Origin: CAWUKT01 sp964352215
Lineage (GTDB): Bacteria; Bacteroidota; Bacteroidia; J057; JADKCL01
DNA: 64,000 nucleotides
Assembly: GCA_964352215.1 (NCBI GenBank)
Contig: CAYGRE010000023.1
Location: 11,965 to 75,964 of the forward strand
Reading direction: 5' to 3'
In this document: one piece after another, positions 1-8,940 of the stretch
How positions within the stretch are numbered: position 1 is the first letter of the stretch
Layout: each line of letters opens with the position of its first letter
Position numbers and translations under genes: made by a program
The notes under the pieces: generated by a model
Database searches by the model: none
Told to the model about the DNA's origin: nothing
What the model saw: only the letters and a program-made list of their open reading frames with translations

Positions 1-561
1 GCTACTGCTATTGCAGAAACAGCCGATGGTGGCTACATCATGACCGGCTATTCCAAATACATCAACCTCTCGAACAAGTACATCAAGGGAGGGGAGGATT
101 TCTGGGTATTTCGCCTCAATGGACGCGGAGATGTGATCTGGACCAATACTTTTGGAGGGCGCGATGATGAACGTGGGCTGGACATCCTCGAATACCAACC
201 TGGCACCTACTTTGCCCTTGGCGTGAAACGAAATAATTTTGAAGGAAAGGGAAAGGTCGACAAGAAAAATGACTTCTGGTTGCTCCGTATTGATGAAGAG
301 ACCTGTGACGATGTAGATGTTGAATTTTACACTTCAGTGAAAGATTATACAGCCTATACTGACCGGGGCTTCAAACTGAAAGCGATCTGCAATAAGGGGG
401 AAAGGTACCTTTGGGATTTTGGGGATGGCACGACTTCAGAAGAGAAGGAACCGGTAAAAAAATACTCCATGCCCGGTGTTTATGAGATCAAAGTCACGAT
501 CTTTATCAATGAAAACTGTTCAAAGACAGTAAAGCTTCCTCAATACATGATGGTTTGGTAG
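1..561 (+). CDS. C-terminal part of a PKD-domain surface protein (5' end outside window)
   Basis: The frame is open from base 1, so the gene begins upstream; the first internal ATG is at 40. The visible 186 residues start with a GGYIMTGYS-type beta-propeller blade, followed by a second blade. A single PKD domain then follows, recognised by YLWDFGDGT and the closing YEIKVTIFINENC strand. PKD domains are common in secreted and adhesive proteins of Bacteroidota. The protein ends about ten residues after the PKD domain, without a recognisable T9SS sorting domain. It is probably an exported or surface protein. The function is unknown because the N-terminus is missing. Confidence 0.75.
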   Translation, partial: ATAIAETADGGYIMTGYSKYINLSNKYIKGGEDFWVFRLNGRGDVIWTNTFGGRDDERGLDILEYQPGTYFALGVKRNNFEGKGKVDKKNDFWLLRIDEETCDDVDVEFYTSVKDYTAYTDRGFKLKAICNKGERYLWDFGDGTTSEEKEPVKKYSMPGVYEIKVTIFINENCSKTVKLPQYMMVW

Positions 562-586
562 ATTTGCAGTGATCTAAAATTCAGTC

Positions 587-943
587 ATGTCAAATCCATT
601 CTTTAACGATCCACTAGATCCCTTCACCAATCCCGATCCGGATGTCCAGGTCAAGGAAGAGGTTGTGACCATGCTGGTACCTCAATACCATGTGATCTTG
701 TTGGACGATGATCACCATACCTACGATTATGTGATAGAATTGCTGATGGATGTCTTCAACCATTCAGCAGAGACGGCCTATAAGATGGCTTGTGAGGTAG
801 ATGCGGCTGGTCGGGTGATCGTGGATACTACGCACAAGGACCGTGCAGAATTGAAGCGGGATCAAATCCATTCCTACGGGGCAGATTGGCGGATGGCAAG
901 TAGCAAGGGAAGTATGTCGGCAACCATTGAACCGGCTGATTGA
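587..943 (+). CDS. clpS: ATP-dependent Clp protease adaptor ClpS
   Basis: 118 aa. ClpS binds the ClpA/ClpC N-domain and delivers N-degron substrates (bulky hydrophobic N-termini) to ClpP. The family core is visible from about residue 30: YHVILLDDDHHTYDYV (strand plus the acidic substrate-pocket loop). A helical stretch with AYKMACEVDAAGR follows, then the C-terminal KDRAELKRDQIHSYGAD. The first 28 residues are a Pro/Asp-rich flexible extension, as ClpS proteins often have. It starts 25 bp after the PKD gene and may be co-transcribed with it. It is cytoplasmic, and the assignment is firm. Confidence 0.93.
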   Translation: MSNPFFNDPLDPFTNPDPDVQVKEEVVTMLVPQYHVILLDDDHHTYDYVIELLMDVFNHSAETAYKMACEVDAAGRVIVDTTHKDRAELKRDQIHSYGADWRMASSKGSMSATIEPAD

Positions 944-1327
944 TCATTCTCCAACCACCATTTTGACCTTCACCCACTGATCTTCATCGCTTACACTTTC
1001 ACTGAAACGGTAGCCATAAAGGGCAGATGCGCCACCTTTCCGGAATTCCGCCATGTCTTGTGACCCTCTCGCCGGAGCTACATAAGAGACACTGCCATCA
1101 GGCCGGATTTTGATCCGAAAACTCATTTCAACCCTTTCCGGGGCATAGAAAGTCATCTTTTTGGTAGCCAATATTTCTCTTTCTCCCAGGTCTTCAAATT
1201 CGAACAAGGCGAGGTGGCCACTCCACTGCACATTGTGATAGCTGACCGGATTTTTTTTGTTTTGGCCATAGCAGAAGCCAATTCCCATGAAAAGGATCAG
1301 AATGCCTGCGATGAATTGCTTGTGCAT
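944..1327 (-). CDS. Small secreted protein of unknown function
   Basis: 127 aa. An N-terminal signal peptide is clear (basic start, hydrophobic ILILFMGIGFCYG, cleavage expected near GFCYGQ). The mature part is about 105 residues with alternating beta-strand patterning and no cysteine. I do not recognise a family. The gene ends directly against the clpS stop (convergent, no gap), so transcripts from the two strands may overlap at their 3' ends. It is likely periplasmic or extracellular. No other clue to function comes from the neighbours. Confidence 0.7.
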   Translation of the reverse strand: MHKQFIAGILILFMGIGFCYGQNKKNPVSYHNVQWSGHLALFEFEDLGEREILATKKMTFYAPERVEMSFRIKIRPDGSVSYVAPARGSQDMAEFRKGGASALYGYRFSESVSDEDQWVKVKMVVGE

Positions 1328-1446
1328 AGGACGGATAATACGGGCTGAATCTCAGGGGTTGATGTAGTATGCAATTTACCGATTTGGCCTAAAAAACAGA
1401 TGGGGATGTAAGGATTCAGATCATTTATCGGTTCGAAAGCAGGCTC

Positions 1447-1743
1447 TTACTCTACTGAAACCTGTTTTATGAGTGAAAAGGCTTGTGGTTTCTGCACGAA
1501 CAGCGCTTTGGTCCGAGGCCAAATCCCCCCGAACAGTTCACTTTCCCGATAGACATTCAGCGCGGATTCACTTTCCCAAAGGCTGTAAGTATAGAATACA
1601 TTTTGCTGATGCAGGTCGCGGTGAAGTTCAAGCAGGTGTATCCCCGGAAAATTCCGGATCAGGTTTTTACTGGCGTGAAAGACCTCCAGGAATTGATCGA
1701 CCTTGTCAGGTTGAAATTCCATTCTGACAATGCGTGTGATCAT
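1447..1743 (-). CDS. ABM-domain (antibiotic biosynthesis monooxygenase-like) protein
   Basis: 98 aa, a single ABM ferredoxin-like domain. It has the opening IVRMEFQPDKVDQFLEVF, a central GIHLLELHRD, and the typical FYTYSLWESESALNVYRESELF motif near residue 50-72. Members include quinol monooxygenases and heme-degrading or unknown small dimeric enzymes; the substrate cannot be told. Its ATG overlaps the stop of the upstream SAM adenosyltransferase-like gene in an ATGA (1740-1743), so the two are almost certainly translated from one message. Confidence 0.85.
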   Translation of the reverse strand: MITRIVRMEFQPDKVDQFLEVFHASKNLIRNFPGIHLLELHRDLHQQNVFYTYSLWESESALNVYRESELFGGIWPRTKALFVQKPQAFSLIKQVSVE

Positions 1744-2528
1744 CCGTAGAATTCTATGGTGAGCATATCGTGGGTTTTGAGTCCCAAAAGTTGGCCGGCG
1801 GAGCCTTCCCGGATGGCAATTTCCAGGTAGCCGGATTCAGAGAAAATGGCGAGTGCTTCCCCTTTGGAAACATCGCCGTAAGAAGTGACAATCCTGGGGA
1901 GGCGGAGGCTGCGAATAAACAATTGGAAGGATCTGAACCCTTTCAGGCGTAGGAACTCATCTTTGGTAATATTGGTGATGGCATTGCCAAAGTGGTCGAT
2001 GTGTAGGATGATACCACGGAGTGAGTTTTCCGTATAGGAGGGCTCTCCCCAAAAAAACTCTTTGATCTCGGAGGGTTCTCCCATTTCCTCGAATGTACCA
2101 CCTGTAGCCAATAAGGCAGCAGATGGGGCCAACCTGCGTATGGCAAGAAAGGCTCTGCCCTGACTCAGCGGGGGCATGATCGAGTCATCCACCTTGATGC
2201 AATCTACCGCGTCTCCTCCACGGATCAGGCTGAGCACCCCATTGTCGGGAGCGACGAACAGATGTCCCTGGTACTCCATCACCAAGGTCTCTGTGCGGGA
2301 GGAACCTTCGGGATCAATGGAAATGACATGGATGGTACCGGGAGGAAATTTACTGAAACAACTCTTCAGGATGAAAGCTGCTTCCAGGATATTGAAATGT
2401 GAGATGTCATGTGAAATGTCAATCAGCTGAACTCCAGGTACCAAAGAACAGAGCACCCCCTTTAAGGAGGCTGCATAATGATCGCGGCTTCCAAGGTCAG
2501 TCGTCAAGGTGATGATAGGCATCGACAT
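1740..2528 (-). CDS. SAM hydroxide adenosyltransferase (DUF62 / SAM chlorinase-fluorinase fold)
   Basis: 262 aa from the ATG at 2528 (the longest frame would need TTG at 2537; an ATG at 2522 is also possible). The family uses water to split S-adenosylmethionine into adenosine and methionine; fluorinase and chlorinase are relatives. Visible motifs: ITLTTDLGSRDHYAASLKG at the N-terminus, DISHDISHFNILEAAF, VAPDNGVLSL, and the C-terminal domain entry ILHIDHFGNAITNI. Nothing points to a halogenase: it lacks an obvious fluorinase-type loop and sits among housekeeping genes. It is divergent from phoH and coupled to the ABM gene downstream. Confidence 0.88.
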   Translation of the reverse strand: MSMPIITLTTDLGSRDHYAASLKGVLCSLVPGVQLIDISHDISHFNILEAAFILKSCFSKFPPGTIHVISIDPEGSSRTETLVMEYQGHLFVAPDNGVLSLIRGGDAVDCIKVDDSIMPPLSQGRAFLAIRRLAPSAALLATGGTFEEMGEPSEIKEFFWGEPSYTENSLRGIILHIDHFGNAITNITKDEFLRLKGFRSFQLFIRSLRLPRIVTSYGDVSKGEALAIFSESGYLEIAIREGSAGQLLGLKTHDMLTIEFYG

Positions 2529-2606
2529 CTTTTTCAAATATTTGTGTATTTTCGCAGAAAGCAGAACGTATTAATCCACAATGGAACGCAAAACTGAATT
2601 AATAAA

Positions 2607-3572
2607 TTGACGCAACACAGTTTTACCCTTGAGGCGATCAGCCCCTTAGAACTCTACGGAGTTAATAACAAACGATTCGAATCTCTAAAAGTCCGTTTTC
2701 CATCCGTCCGGTTTATCGCCCGTGGCCTTGAACTTACGTTGAAAGGGCCTGAGGAAGAACTGGGTGCGGCTCGGGAGACGGTCGAGTCGCTTATCGGAGA
2801 GATCGAACGGCGGGGCGGAATTTCCGAAGAACGCTTTGGCGAATTGGTCGGAGGCGTTTACGAAGATGGAACCGAAGTAAATGACTCGGGTGAAAATGTG
2901 GATGACTTTATCCTGCATGGTACCCGGGGAGCAGTTATCCGGGCCAGAACAGCCGGCCAACGGAAGATTCTGGAATCCTCGAAGAAGAATGATATCATTT
3001 TTGCCTTGGGACCAGCCGGAACCGGTAAAACATATATGGGGGTCGCCATCGCGGTGAAAGCCCTGAAAGAAAAGCAAGTCAAGAAGATTTTCCTGGTCCG
3101 GCCAGCCGTTGAGGCGGGTGAAACCCTGGGTTTCCTGCCCGGAGACTTGAAGGAAAAAGTTGACCCTTACCTTCGGCCTTTGTACGATGCCCTCGAGGAC
3201 ATGATCCACCGGGAAAAGCTGAAGAGTTACCTCGAGAAGAATGTGATCGAGATCGCTCCTCTGGCCTATATGCGTGGGAGAACCCTCAGTGATTGTTATG
3301 TTATTCTTGATGAGGCGCAGAACGCTACCGAGAATCAATTCAAGATGTTTCTGACCCGTCTGGGTAAGGGAGGGAAGATCATCGTCACCGGAGACGACAG
3401 CCAGATCGATTTGCCCCGTAACCAACGGTCTGGTTTGCTTCAGGCGAATCGCCTGCTCAAAGGGATTCCCGGCATTGATATGATCAGGTTAACCGTACTC
3501 GATGTAGTCCGGCACAAGCTGGTCAAGAAGATTATCAAGGCCTATGAAAAGGACGAAGGAAACAAGGTCTGA
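2607..3572 (+). CDS. phoH: PhoH family ATPase
   Basis: 321 aa, starting at TTG 2607; a stop lies in frame at 2595 and no ATG precedes the conserved N-terminus (SFTLEAISPLELYGVNN), so TTG is the best start. An N-terminal KH-like stretch (~1-100) precedes the P-loop domain, with Walker A GPAGTGKT at about 135-142 and Walker B VILDEAQN at 233-239. Then come GDDSQIDLP and a C-terminal RHKLV segment typical of PhoH/YbeZ. The protein is cytoplasmic and linked in other bacteria to RNA and ribosome processing together with YbeY. Nine codons starting at ATG 2581 end in a TGA that overlaps the TTG start. Confidence 0.9.
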   Translation: MTQHSFTLEAISPLELYGVNNKRFESLKVRFPSVRFIARGLELTLKGPEEELGAARETVESLIGEIERRGGISEERFGELVGGVYEDGTEVNDSGENVDDFILHGTRGAVIRARTAGQRKILESSKKNDIIFALGPAGTGKTYMGVAIAVKALKEKQVKKIFLVRPAVEAGETLGFLPGDLKEKVDPYLRPLYDALEDMIHREKLKSYLEKNVIEIAPLAYMRGRTLSDCYVILDEAQNATENQFKMFLTRLGKGGKIIVTGDDSQIDLPRNQRSGLLQANRLLKGIPGIDMIRLTVLDVVRHKLVKKIIKAYEKDEGNKV

Positions 3573-3661
3573 TAGTTTTTGTCTTTCTTATCCCTCATCT
3601 GATCGAAAAACTTGCCATTGGCAGCAAAACTTTCGTTTATTGACTTTTTATTCAGGCGCCA

Positions 3662-5266
3662 ATGGAAGAACCCAACAAGCCGAAAAAAGAAAATGAGCTT
3701 CGGAAAGAAGAGACCCCGGTGAAGCCACCGGGTAATGGACTTGACCCCCAGGATGAAAAGGGGCGAAACATGCCATACCTCTTCAGCCAACTGGTATTTG
3801 TTTTGAAACTGATCTTCAACAGTTTCAAAGAGTTGATACTGAAGTTTGTCAATATCAGGGACTCTACTGATATCCGAAAGACCATTAACAATATCCATGG
3901 TGGGATTGAACTGAAAGGTTACAACATCTGGATTTTGATTGCTTCTGCTGTATTGGCCTGTATCGGACTCGATACCAATTCAGGTGCCATCATCATCGGT
4001 GCGATGCTTATCTCTCCCCTGATGTCTCCTATTCTGGGAATAGGGCTTTCCATCGGAATGAACGACCGGAACATCCTGTTCCGCTCTGCCTACAACTTTG
4101 GTATAGCAGTGGCGATTAGCCTGGGAACCGCATTTATCTACTTCCTGCTGTCTCCGCTTGCCAACGAAACCCCCGAGATTCTTTCCAGAACAACACCAAC
4201 CGTTCTGGATGTGATGGTTGGCTTTTTCGGCGGTGTCGCAGGTATTGTGGCCGGCTCCCGAAGAGAGATTACCAATGCTATTCCAGGAGTGGCGATTGCG
4301 ACTGCCTTGATGCCTCCTCTCTGCGTGGCTGGCTACGGCCTCGCAACCTTCCAGTTTGATTATTTTGCCGGAGCCTTTTACCTTTTCTTCCTCAACGTAG
4401 TCTTCATTTCACTGGCTACCTTTCTCATCGTCCGCTTCCTCAACTTTCCGCTCAAATCGGAGATCACGCTGAATCTCCTCAAAAACTTCCGCATCGGGGT
4501 TGTGATCTTTGTTTTGGTGGTTTTGGTACCTGCGGTGATCCTGTTCATTGGAGTTATCAGCGACCAAAGAGAAGCCTACAGAATTCAGACTTTCACCAAC
4601 GATAAATTTCCCAATACCGATTTTTCCGTAGAGAAGACTCAGATTATCGATCGGGATGATTCGACATTTCTGATGATCTCGATTGCGGGAACGAAGTATA
4701 TTTCCAATGATACCATCGAAGCCTGGCAGGCTCAATTGAACCCAAGGTATGGCTTGAAGAAGATGCAGCTTCGTATTTTCCAATCCAAGTCTAATCCGAG
4801 TGACCGGGAGCAGATCGAGCAGGCGATGCAGGCAGAGATCAACCGAAGATTTGATGATTATGAGCAGGATCGGAGTCGGTGGCTGGCTGCTCAGGACGAG
4901 ATCGAAAAGTTGAAAACAGAGCTGGAATCAGTTCGGGAAGGAAAGCTTCCGATTCTGGAAATCAGAGAGGACATTCAGGATTTTATCCCGGAATGTGTTT
5001 CTGTTGAGGTAGGAGAGGTACGTGTATGCGACCTCTCTGATGCATCTAACCGGGATCCGGGCAATGATGAATCCGTTGTCACAGTAGGACTGCTCTGGAA
5101 CGATAGCCTGAATGCAGGCGTCATGGAAGACCGCAAGAAGCTGCTGACCAAGCGGATCAAGGAGAAATACAAGATTGGAAACCTGAGGTTGGTAGATTTA
5201 AACACCCCCTTGATCATTTACGACTATGGTGAAGAAGACGATTCTGTTGACGATTCCGGGGAATAG
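3662..5266 (+). CDS. DUF389 (TIGR00341-like) integral membrane protein
   Basis: 534 aa. A charged, Pro-rich cytoplasmic N-tail (~1-75) precedes a membrane domain of about six segments (~90-300). That domain carries the diagnostic GAIIIGAMLISPLMSPILGIG motif near residue 110 and VATALMPPLCVAGYG near 215. The C-terminal half is soluble, with a predicted coiled coil around 380-430 (E/Q/R-rich) and an acidic last 15 residues. The family is widespread and its biochemical role is not settled. It is followed by a perfect hairpin terminator. Confidence 0.85.
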   Translation: MEEPNKPKKENELRKEETPVKPPGNGLDPQDEKGRNMPYLFSQLVFVLKLIFNSFKELILKFVNIRDSTDIRKTINNIHGGIELKGYNIWILIASAVLACIGLDTNSGAIIIGAMLISPLMSPILGIGLSIGMNDRNILFRSAYNFGIAVAISLGTAFIYFLLSPLANETPEILSRTTPTVLDVMVGFFGGVAGIVAGSRREITNAIPGVAIATALMPPLCVAGYGLATFQFDYFAGAFYLFFLNVVFISLATFLIVRFLNFPLKSEITLNLLKNFRIGVVIFVLVVLVPAVILFIGVISDQREAYRIQTFTNDKFPNTDFSVEKTQIIDRDDSTFLMISIAGTKYISNDTIEAWQAQLNPRYGLKKMQLRIFQSKSNPSDREQIEQAMQAEINRRFDDYEQDRSRWLAAQDEIEKLKTELESVREGKLPILEIREDIQDFIPECVSVEVGEVRVCDLSDASNRDPGNDESVVTVGLLWNDSLNAGVMEDRKKLLTKRIKEKYKIGNLRLVDLNTPLIIYDYGEEDDSVDDSGE

Positions 5267-5283
5267 GTTTTCAAGCTCGAAAT

Positions 5284-5330
5284 GAAAAAGAAACGCTGAT
5301 CAGGACTTTCCTGATCAGCGTTTCTTTTTC
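5284..5330. terminator. Bidirectional intrinsic terminator, perfect 22-bp inverted repeat
   Basis: Bases 5284-5305 and 5309-5330 are exact reverse complements with a 3-nt loop (CTT). The stem core is CGCTGATCAG and the outer ends are A-rich on the left and T-rich on the right, so both strands read hairpin then U-tract. It sits between the convergent DUF389 gene and the NhaD antiporter gene and can serve both. Further TGATCA/AGATCA copies follow up to about 5402 but do not form an equally good hairpin. Confidence 0.9.
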
Positions 5331-5409
5331 AGCGTTCCTATTTCAAGATATCTCTGATCAAAGTTTTTCTCGTCAAGCTTTCTCAGATCAGAGAGACACT
5401 GATCTGGAC

Positions 5410-6768
5410 CTAGGCTCCAATCATGAGACCCATGCTTTCCATAAGCAGGAATACCCCGGCACCAGCGAAATAACCAATCAATGCCAGCCAGCTGATGCGC
5501 TTCAGGTACCAGAAAAACTCTACCTTCTCGATGCCCATTACAGCCACACCAGCGGCGGAACCAATAATCAGTACAGATCCTCCGGTACCGGCACAGTAAG
5601 CAAGGTACTGCCAGAAGGTGGCATCGGTGGTAAGTTCCGGATACTGGGACTCAGGATACATTTCAATGGCACCCGCGACCAGTGGAACATTGTCCACGAT
5701 GGATGAAAGGAGGCCGATGGCAGTCACTGTAATTTCCCGGTTGGGAATTGCATTGTCCAGCCACAGTGCCAATTCACCAAGCAATCCAGAAACCTGCAGG
5801 GCTCCAACCGCGAGGAGGATACCCAGGAAGAAAAGCATACTGGATGTATCGATCCTTTCTAGCGCATGGGCAGGAGAAAGTTTTGCTTTGAACTTATCCC
5901 GTTTGGATTTATTGAGCAACTCGGTAGCAGCCCAGATGATCCCCAAACTGAACATCATTCCCATAAATGGGGGGAGATGGGTTACGATCTTAAAGACGGG
6001 TACAAATACCAACCCAGCGACTCCAAGGATCAGAACCAAGCGTTTCTCACGTTCTGAAGTGATATCATCTTCCTTGTGAGTATCAATAGGGGAGGTTACA
6101 TCACCTTTGACGGTAAAGCTCAGGACAGCCAGCGGTGCCAGTAAGCTGATCAAAGAAGGGAGGAAAGTATTGACAATGATAACAGGAGCTGTGATCTTGT
6201 CATCTATCCAAAGCATAGTTGTGGTGACATCACCAATCGGTGACCAAGCTCCCCCTGAATTGGCCGCAATGACAATCACCCCGGCAAAGAGTAATTTCGT
6301 TTGTCGGTCCTCCATCAGTTTACTCAGCAGTGAAACCATCACGATCGAGGTCGTCAGGTTGTCAAGGGCTGCAGAAAGAAAAAAGGTGAGGATGGAGATC
6401 ATCCAGAGCAATTTCACTTTATTGGTGGTCTTGATATTTCGGGTGATCACATCAAATCCACCGTGGATATCCACCAACTCGACGATGGTCATCGCTCCGA
6501 TCAGGAAGAATAAAATCTGCGCGATTTCATCGACATGGTACCCCAGTTCATGAAGAACGAAGTGGGTAGGGTCACCATGGTCCGAATTGGCGAGGTACTC
6601 TGCATAAGTGTCAAGGCCAGGGACCAATTCGTTTGCAGCCAATATATAAATGGTCCAACAAATGACACCGGTAAGCAAAGCAGAAGCTGCTTTGTTGATC
6701 TTTAAAGGATGTTCGAATGCAATGGCGATGTAGCCAAGCACAAAAATAACGAGAATAATAGTCTCCAT
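5410..6768 (-). CDS. nhaD: NhaD-type Na+/H+ antiporter
   Basis: 452 aa with about 11-12 hydrophobic segments over the whole length, matching the ion-transporter superfamily NhaD proteins. Recognisable parts: FEHPLKINKAASALLTG near the N-terminus, LDNLTTSIVMVSLLSKL, ANSGGAWSPIGDVTTTMLW (the family's reentrant segment), and the second-half equivalents SIVDNVPLVAGAIEM and GTGGSVLIIGSAAGVAVMG. The protein exchanges Na+ (or Li+) for H+ across the inner membrane, which would suit a marine or saline habitat. It is a single gene ending against the 5284-5330 terminator. Confidence 0.92.
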   Translation of the reverse strand: METIILVIFVLGYIAIAFEHPLKINKAASALLTGVICWTIYILAANELVPGLDTYAEYLANSDHGDPTHFVLHELGYHVDEIAQILFFLIGAMTIVELVDIHGGFDVITRNIKTTNKVKLLWMISILTFFLSAALDNLTTSIVMVSLLSKLMEDRQTKLLFAGVIVIAANSGGAWSPIGDVTTTMLWIDDKITAPVIIVNTFLPSLISLLAPLAVLSFTVKGDVTSPIDTHKEDDITSEREKRLVLILGVAGLVFVPVFKIVTHLPPFMGMMFSLGIIWAATELLNKSKRDKFKAKLSPAHALERIDTSSMLFFLGILLAVGALQVSGLLGELALWLDNAIPNREITVTAIGLLSSIVDNVPLVAGAIEMYPESQYPELTTDATFWQYLAYCAGTGGSVLIIGSAAGVAVMGIEKVEFFWYLKRISWLALIGYFAGAGVFLLMESMGLMIGA

Positions 6769-6878
6769 GCTGTATTACTAAGATTGACGGCCCACTTTTC
6801 TGCCGTATCTAATTATCAACTCAATACCTTGCAAGGTAATAAACTACCTACAAATTAGACAGCCCTGTTGAGGAACAT

Positions 6879-8114
6879 TTAGTTCACCTTCTCCAGTTTG
6901 TCCAATGCAATCTCTAATCCTGTCTGCCATAGCCCTTTGCCACTTGGGTTCCGCCGTTGAATTTGCAGAAGAGCTTCCTCGATCGTATCGGAGGTATCCT
7001 GGAATATAGCCTCATCGGTCAATGGACCGGTGGACCCCATGAAGTAAGCAAATGCCCGGGCCATCCCACAGTTGGCTACAAAGTCAGGAATGACTGCCAG
7101 GGTATTGTCGGCATGGATGGAAGTGGGCCCCATGAAAATTTCTTCGTCCGCAAAGGGAACATTGGCACCGGGAGAGATGACCTCCATTCCGGTTCTTGCC
7201 AGTTCGTCCAGTTGGGAACGGTCGATAATCCGGCTTCTTGCACAAGGCAGGAATATCTCGGCATCCACCGACCAGATTTTTTCATTCAATTCGTCGAAAG
7301 GAATAAGGTTAGGAGCCGCGAGGGAATTGCCGTCTCGTGTAAAGAACAGCTCCTTGATTTCTTCATGGCTAAAGCCTTCAGGCTTCAGAAGTCCTCCATC
7401 GCGGTCAATGATGCCAACAATCGGCAGGCCAGCCTGAGAAATATAGTAGGCGGCTGCACCGCCCACATTCCCAAAGCCTTGCACGATCACCCGTTTGCCG
7501 TCCCAGCCGTTCTTAAAAATATTGTAATAGTGCCGAACAGCCTCCACGACGCCCCAGCCCGTAATCATATCCGCAACAACCCAGGTTTGTGAACCAGCCG
7601 GATCATATTTGGGATCATCCAGATCCTTGCTCACTCCACGCTGTAAGCGGTCGATCATTTCCCGCTTTTCCCAAACATTGGGTTTGTAGTGCCCTACGGC
7701 TACACCTTCCTGACAATGCAACAATCCAAGAGATTGCGTAATGGGGAGCACTTCTTTGATCTCATCCACATTGAGATCACCTCCAGTGCCATAATAACTC
7801 TTCAGTAAGGGTAGAACCGCAGCATACCAGCGGCGCAGTACACCAGCCTTGCGGGGATCCTTTGGATCAAAGTTGATCCCGGACTTGGCACCCCCGATTT
7901 GGGGACCACAAACAGAAAATTTGATTTCCATGGTCTTGGCCAGGGAGATGACTTCATGCTTGTTCAGTCCCTTTCGCATCCGGGTCCCACCACCAGCAGC
8001 ACCGCCACGCAATGAATTGATCACGACCCAACCATGGGCTTCCGTTTCACTATCGTTCCACTCGAAGACGATCTCCGGTGAATTATGTTCAAATGATTTT
8101 AATTTATTGAGCAT
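6879..8114 (-). CDS. Glu/Leu/Phe/Val family amino-acid dehydrogenase
   Basis: 411 aa, a usual length. The protein oxidatively deaminates an amino acid with NAD(P)+ (or works in reverse). Substrate-domain motifs are present: GGAAGGGTRMRKG near residue 37, CGPQIGGAKSGINFDP with the conserved catalytic lysine near 75, and GGDLNVDEI. The Rossmann fingerprint VQGFGNVGGAAAYY lies around 215. Its specificity (Glu versus branched-chain or Phe) cannot be assigned from these motifs. A good -7 box lies 47 bp upstream, and the gene appears monocistronic. Confidence 0.88.
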   Translation of the reverse strand: MLNKLKSFEHNSPEIVFEWNDSETEAHGWVVINSLRGGAAGGGTRMRKGLNKHEVISLAKTMEIKFSVCGPQIGGAKSGINFDPKDPRKAGVLRRWYAAVLPLLKSYYGTGGDLNVDEIKEVLPITQSLGLLHCQEGVAVGHYKPNVWEKREMIDRLQRGVSKDLDDPKYDPAGSQTWVVADMITGWGVVEAVRHYYNIFKNGWDGKRVIVQGFGNVGGAAAYYISQAGLPIVGIIDRDGGLLKPEGFSHEEIKELFFTRDGNSLAAPNLIPFDELNEKIWSVDAEIFLPCARSRIIDRSQLDELARTGMEVISPGANVPFADEEIFMGPTSIHADNTLAVIPDFVANCGMARAFAYFMGSTGPLTDEAIFQDTSDTIEEALLQIQRRNPSGKGLWQTGLEIALDKLEKVN

Positions 8115-8160
8115 TAAATGAGGGATTTAGCTACTTACGTTCCAAAAAAAAATTCAGGCG

Positions 8161-8168
8161 CAAAGATA
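8161..8168 (-). promoter_or_regulatory. -7 promoter box of the amino-acid dehydrogenase gene
   Basis: On the minus strand the sequence reads TATCTTTG, an exact match to the Bacteroidota -7 consensus TAnnTTTG, 47 bp before the ATG. No clear TTG -33 box is found at 19-21 bp. A short GC-rich imperfect palindrome (CCCC...GGGG) lies just upstream. Confidence 0.55.
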
Positions 8169-8216
8169 GTAAAATCCCCGCGTAATTGGGGCCTTTAAAA
8201 GGATGTAGGTGGACGA

Positions 8217-8633
8217 TCAGATATCAGGGACCAGTTCCATTCTCAGTGGGTTTGCACCCTCAGGGTTGTAAAGGACCAGCATGTCTGGTGTCAACTTCTC
8301 AATGTCGATATGCTTTTCCTGGCGGGTGCTGTCATCGATGGTGATCAGAATCTTCGCATCACTGCTCAGGCTCCAGGTCCCTCGTTCAAGGGAACCCATC
8401 AAGATTTCATACCGCCCGTTGCTGCTGAAGTTGAAAGAGGAATTTCCCATGATCTGGGGAGGAACAGATGCTTCGCTCATTTGAAGCCGCTGGAGTCGCC
8501 AGCTTTTTGAGATCATCTCAAAGGGATTGGGACCAGTGTCTTTGGGCGTAGAATCTTCGGATTCTCCACAACCCATCCAGCAGAGCGCAATCAGAAATAT
8601 TACCGCAAGCCATGAACCGTTTGTAATTCGCAT
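8217..8633 (-). CDS. Lipocalin-like putative lipoprotein
   Basis: 138 aa. An N-terminal hydrophobic segment (VIFLIALCWMGC) ends in Gly-Cys, a plausible but atypical lipobox, followed by an acidic linker GESEDSTPKD. The rest resembles the small lipocalin-like domain frequent in Bacteroidota: KSWRLQRLQ, then FNFSSNGRYEI, GTWSLSSDAKILIT and MLVLYN. The function is unknown; it may bind a ligand at the outer membrane or in the periplasm. A strong hairpin with a U-tract lies only 31-70 bp upstream on the same strand, so attenuation or a very short promoter region is possible. Confidence 0.7.
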   Translation of the reverse strand: MRITNGSWLAVIFLIALCWMGCGESEDSTPKDTGPNPFEMISKSWRLQRLQMSEASVPPQIMGNSSFNFSSNGRYEILMGSLERGTWSLSSDAKILITIDDSTRQEKHIDIEKLTPDMLVLYNPEGANPLRMELVPDI

Positions 8634-8663
8634 GGGATGAAAATAAATGATCCTGACCAGAAA

Positions 8664-8696
8664 GAAAAAACCCGGTGTCTTGGGAGGACGCCGGGT
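8664..8696 (-). terminator. Minus-strand intrinsic terminator-like hairpin
   Basis: Arms 8670-8679 and 8687-8696 (ACCCGGTGTC / GACGCCGGGT) pair over 10 bp with one G-U. On the minus strand the hairpin is followed by a T6 run (8664-8669). It lies just before the lipoprotein ATG at 8633, so either it ends an upstream short transcript or it acts as an attenuator. Upstream on the same strand is a 17-codon ORF (8807-8860, MEKHLPPHLFYDFRKQS), a possible but unproven leader peptide. Confidence 0.6.
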
Positions 8697-8940
8697 AAGG
8701 ATCAGATAGCTAACAGGACTGGTTGGATGTGTGTGTGGTTGGTAGGTTCACGCCGCAGCTCTGAAGGATCAAACAGAGGCTATTCTACGGCAGTAGGATC
8801 AATTTATTAAGATTGTTTTCTAAAGTCATAGAATAGATGCGGGGGGAGGTGCTTTTCCATAAAGTAGCAGCTAAAAAAATAAAAAATTATTCAGATGGCT
8901 GATAGATAGGGTATTAGGCTTTCCTATTTCCGGTATAGAC

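Noticed and set aside
1740..2528. SAM-dependent fluorinase or chlorinase
   Set aside because: The DUF62 family is far more common as hydroxide adenosyltransferase; no halogenase-specific loop or natural-product cluster is visible.
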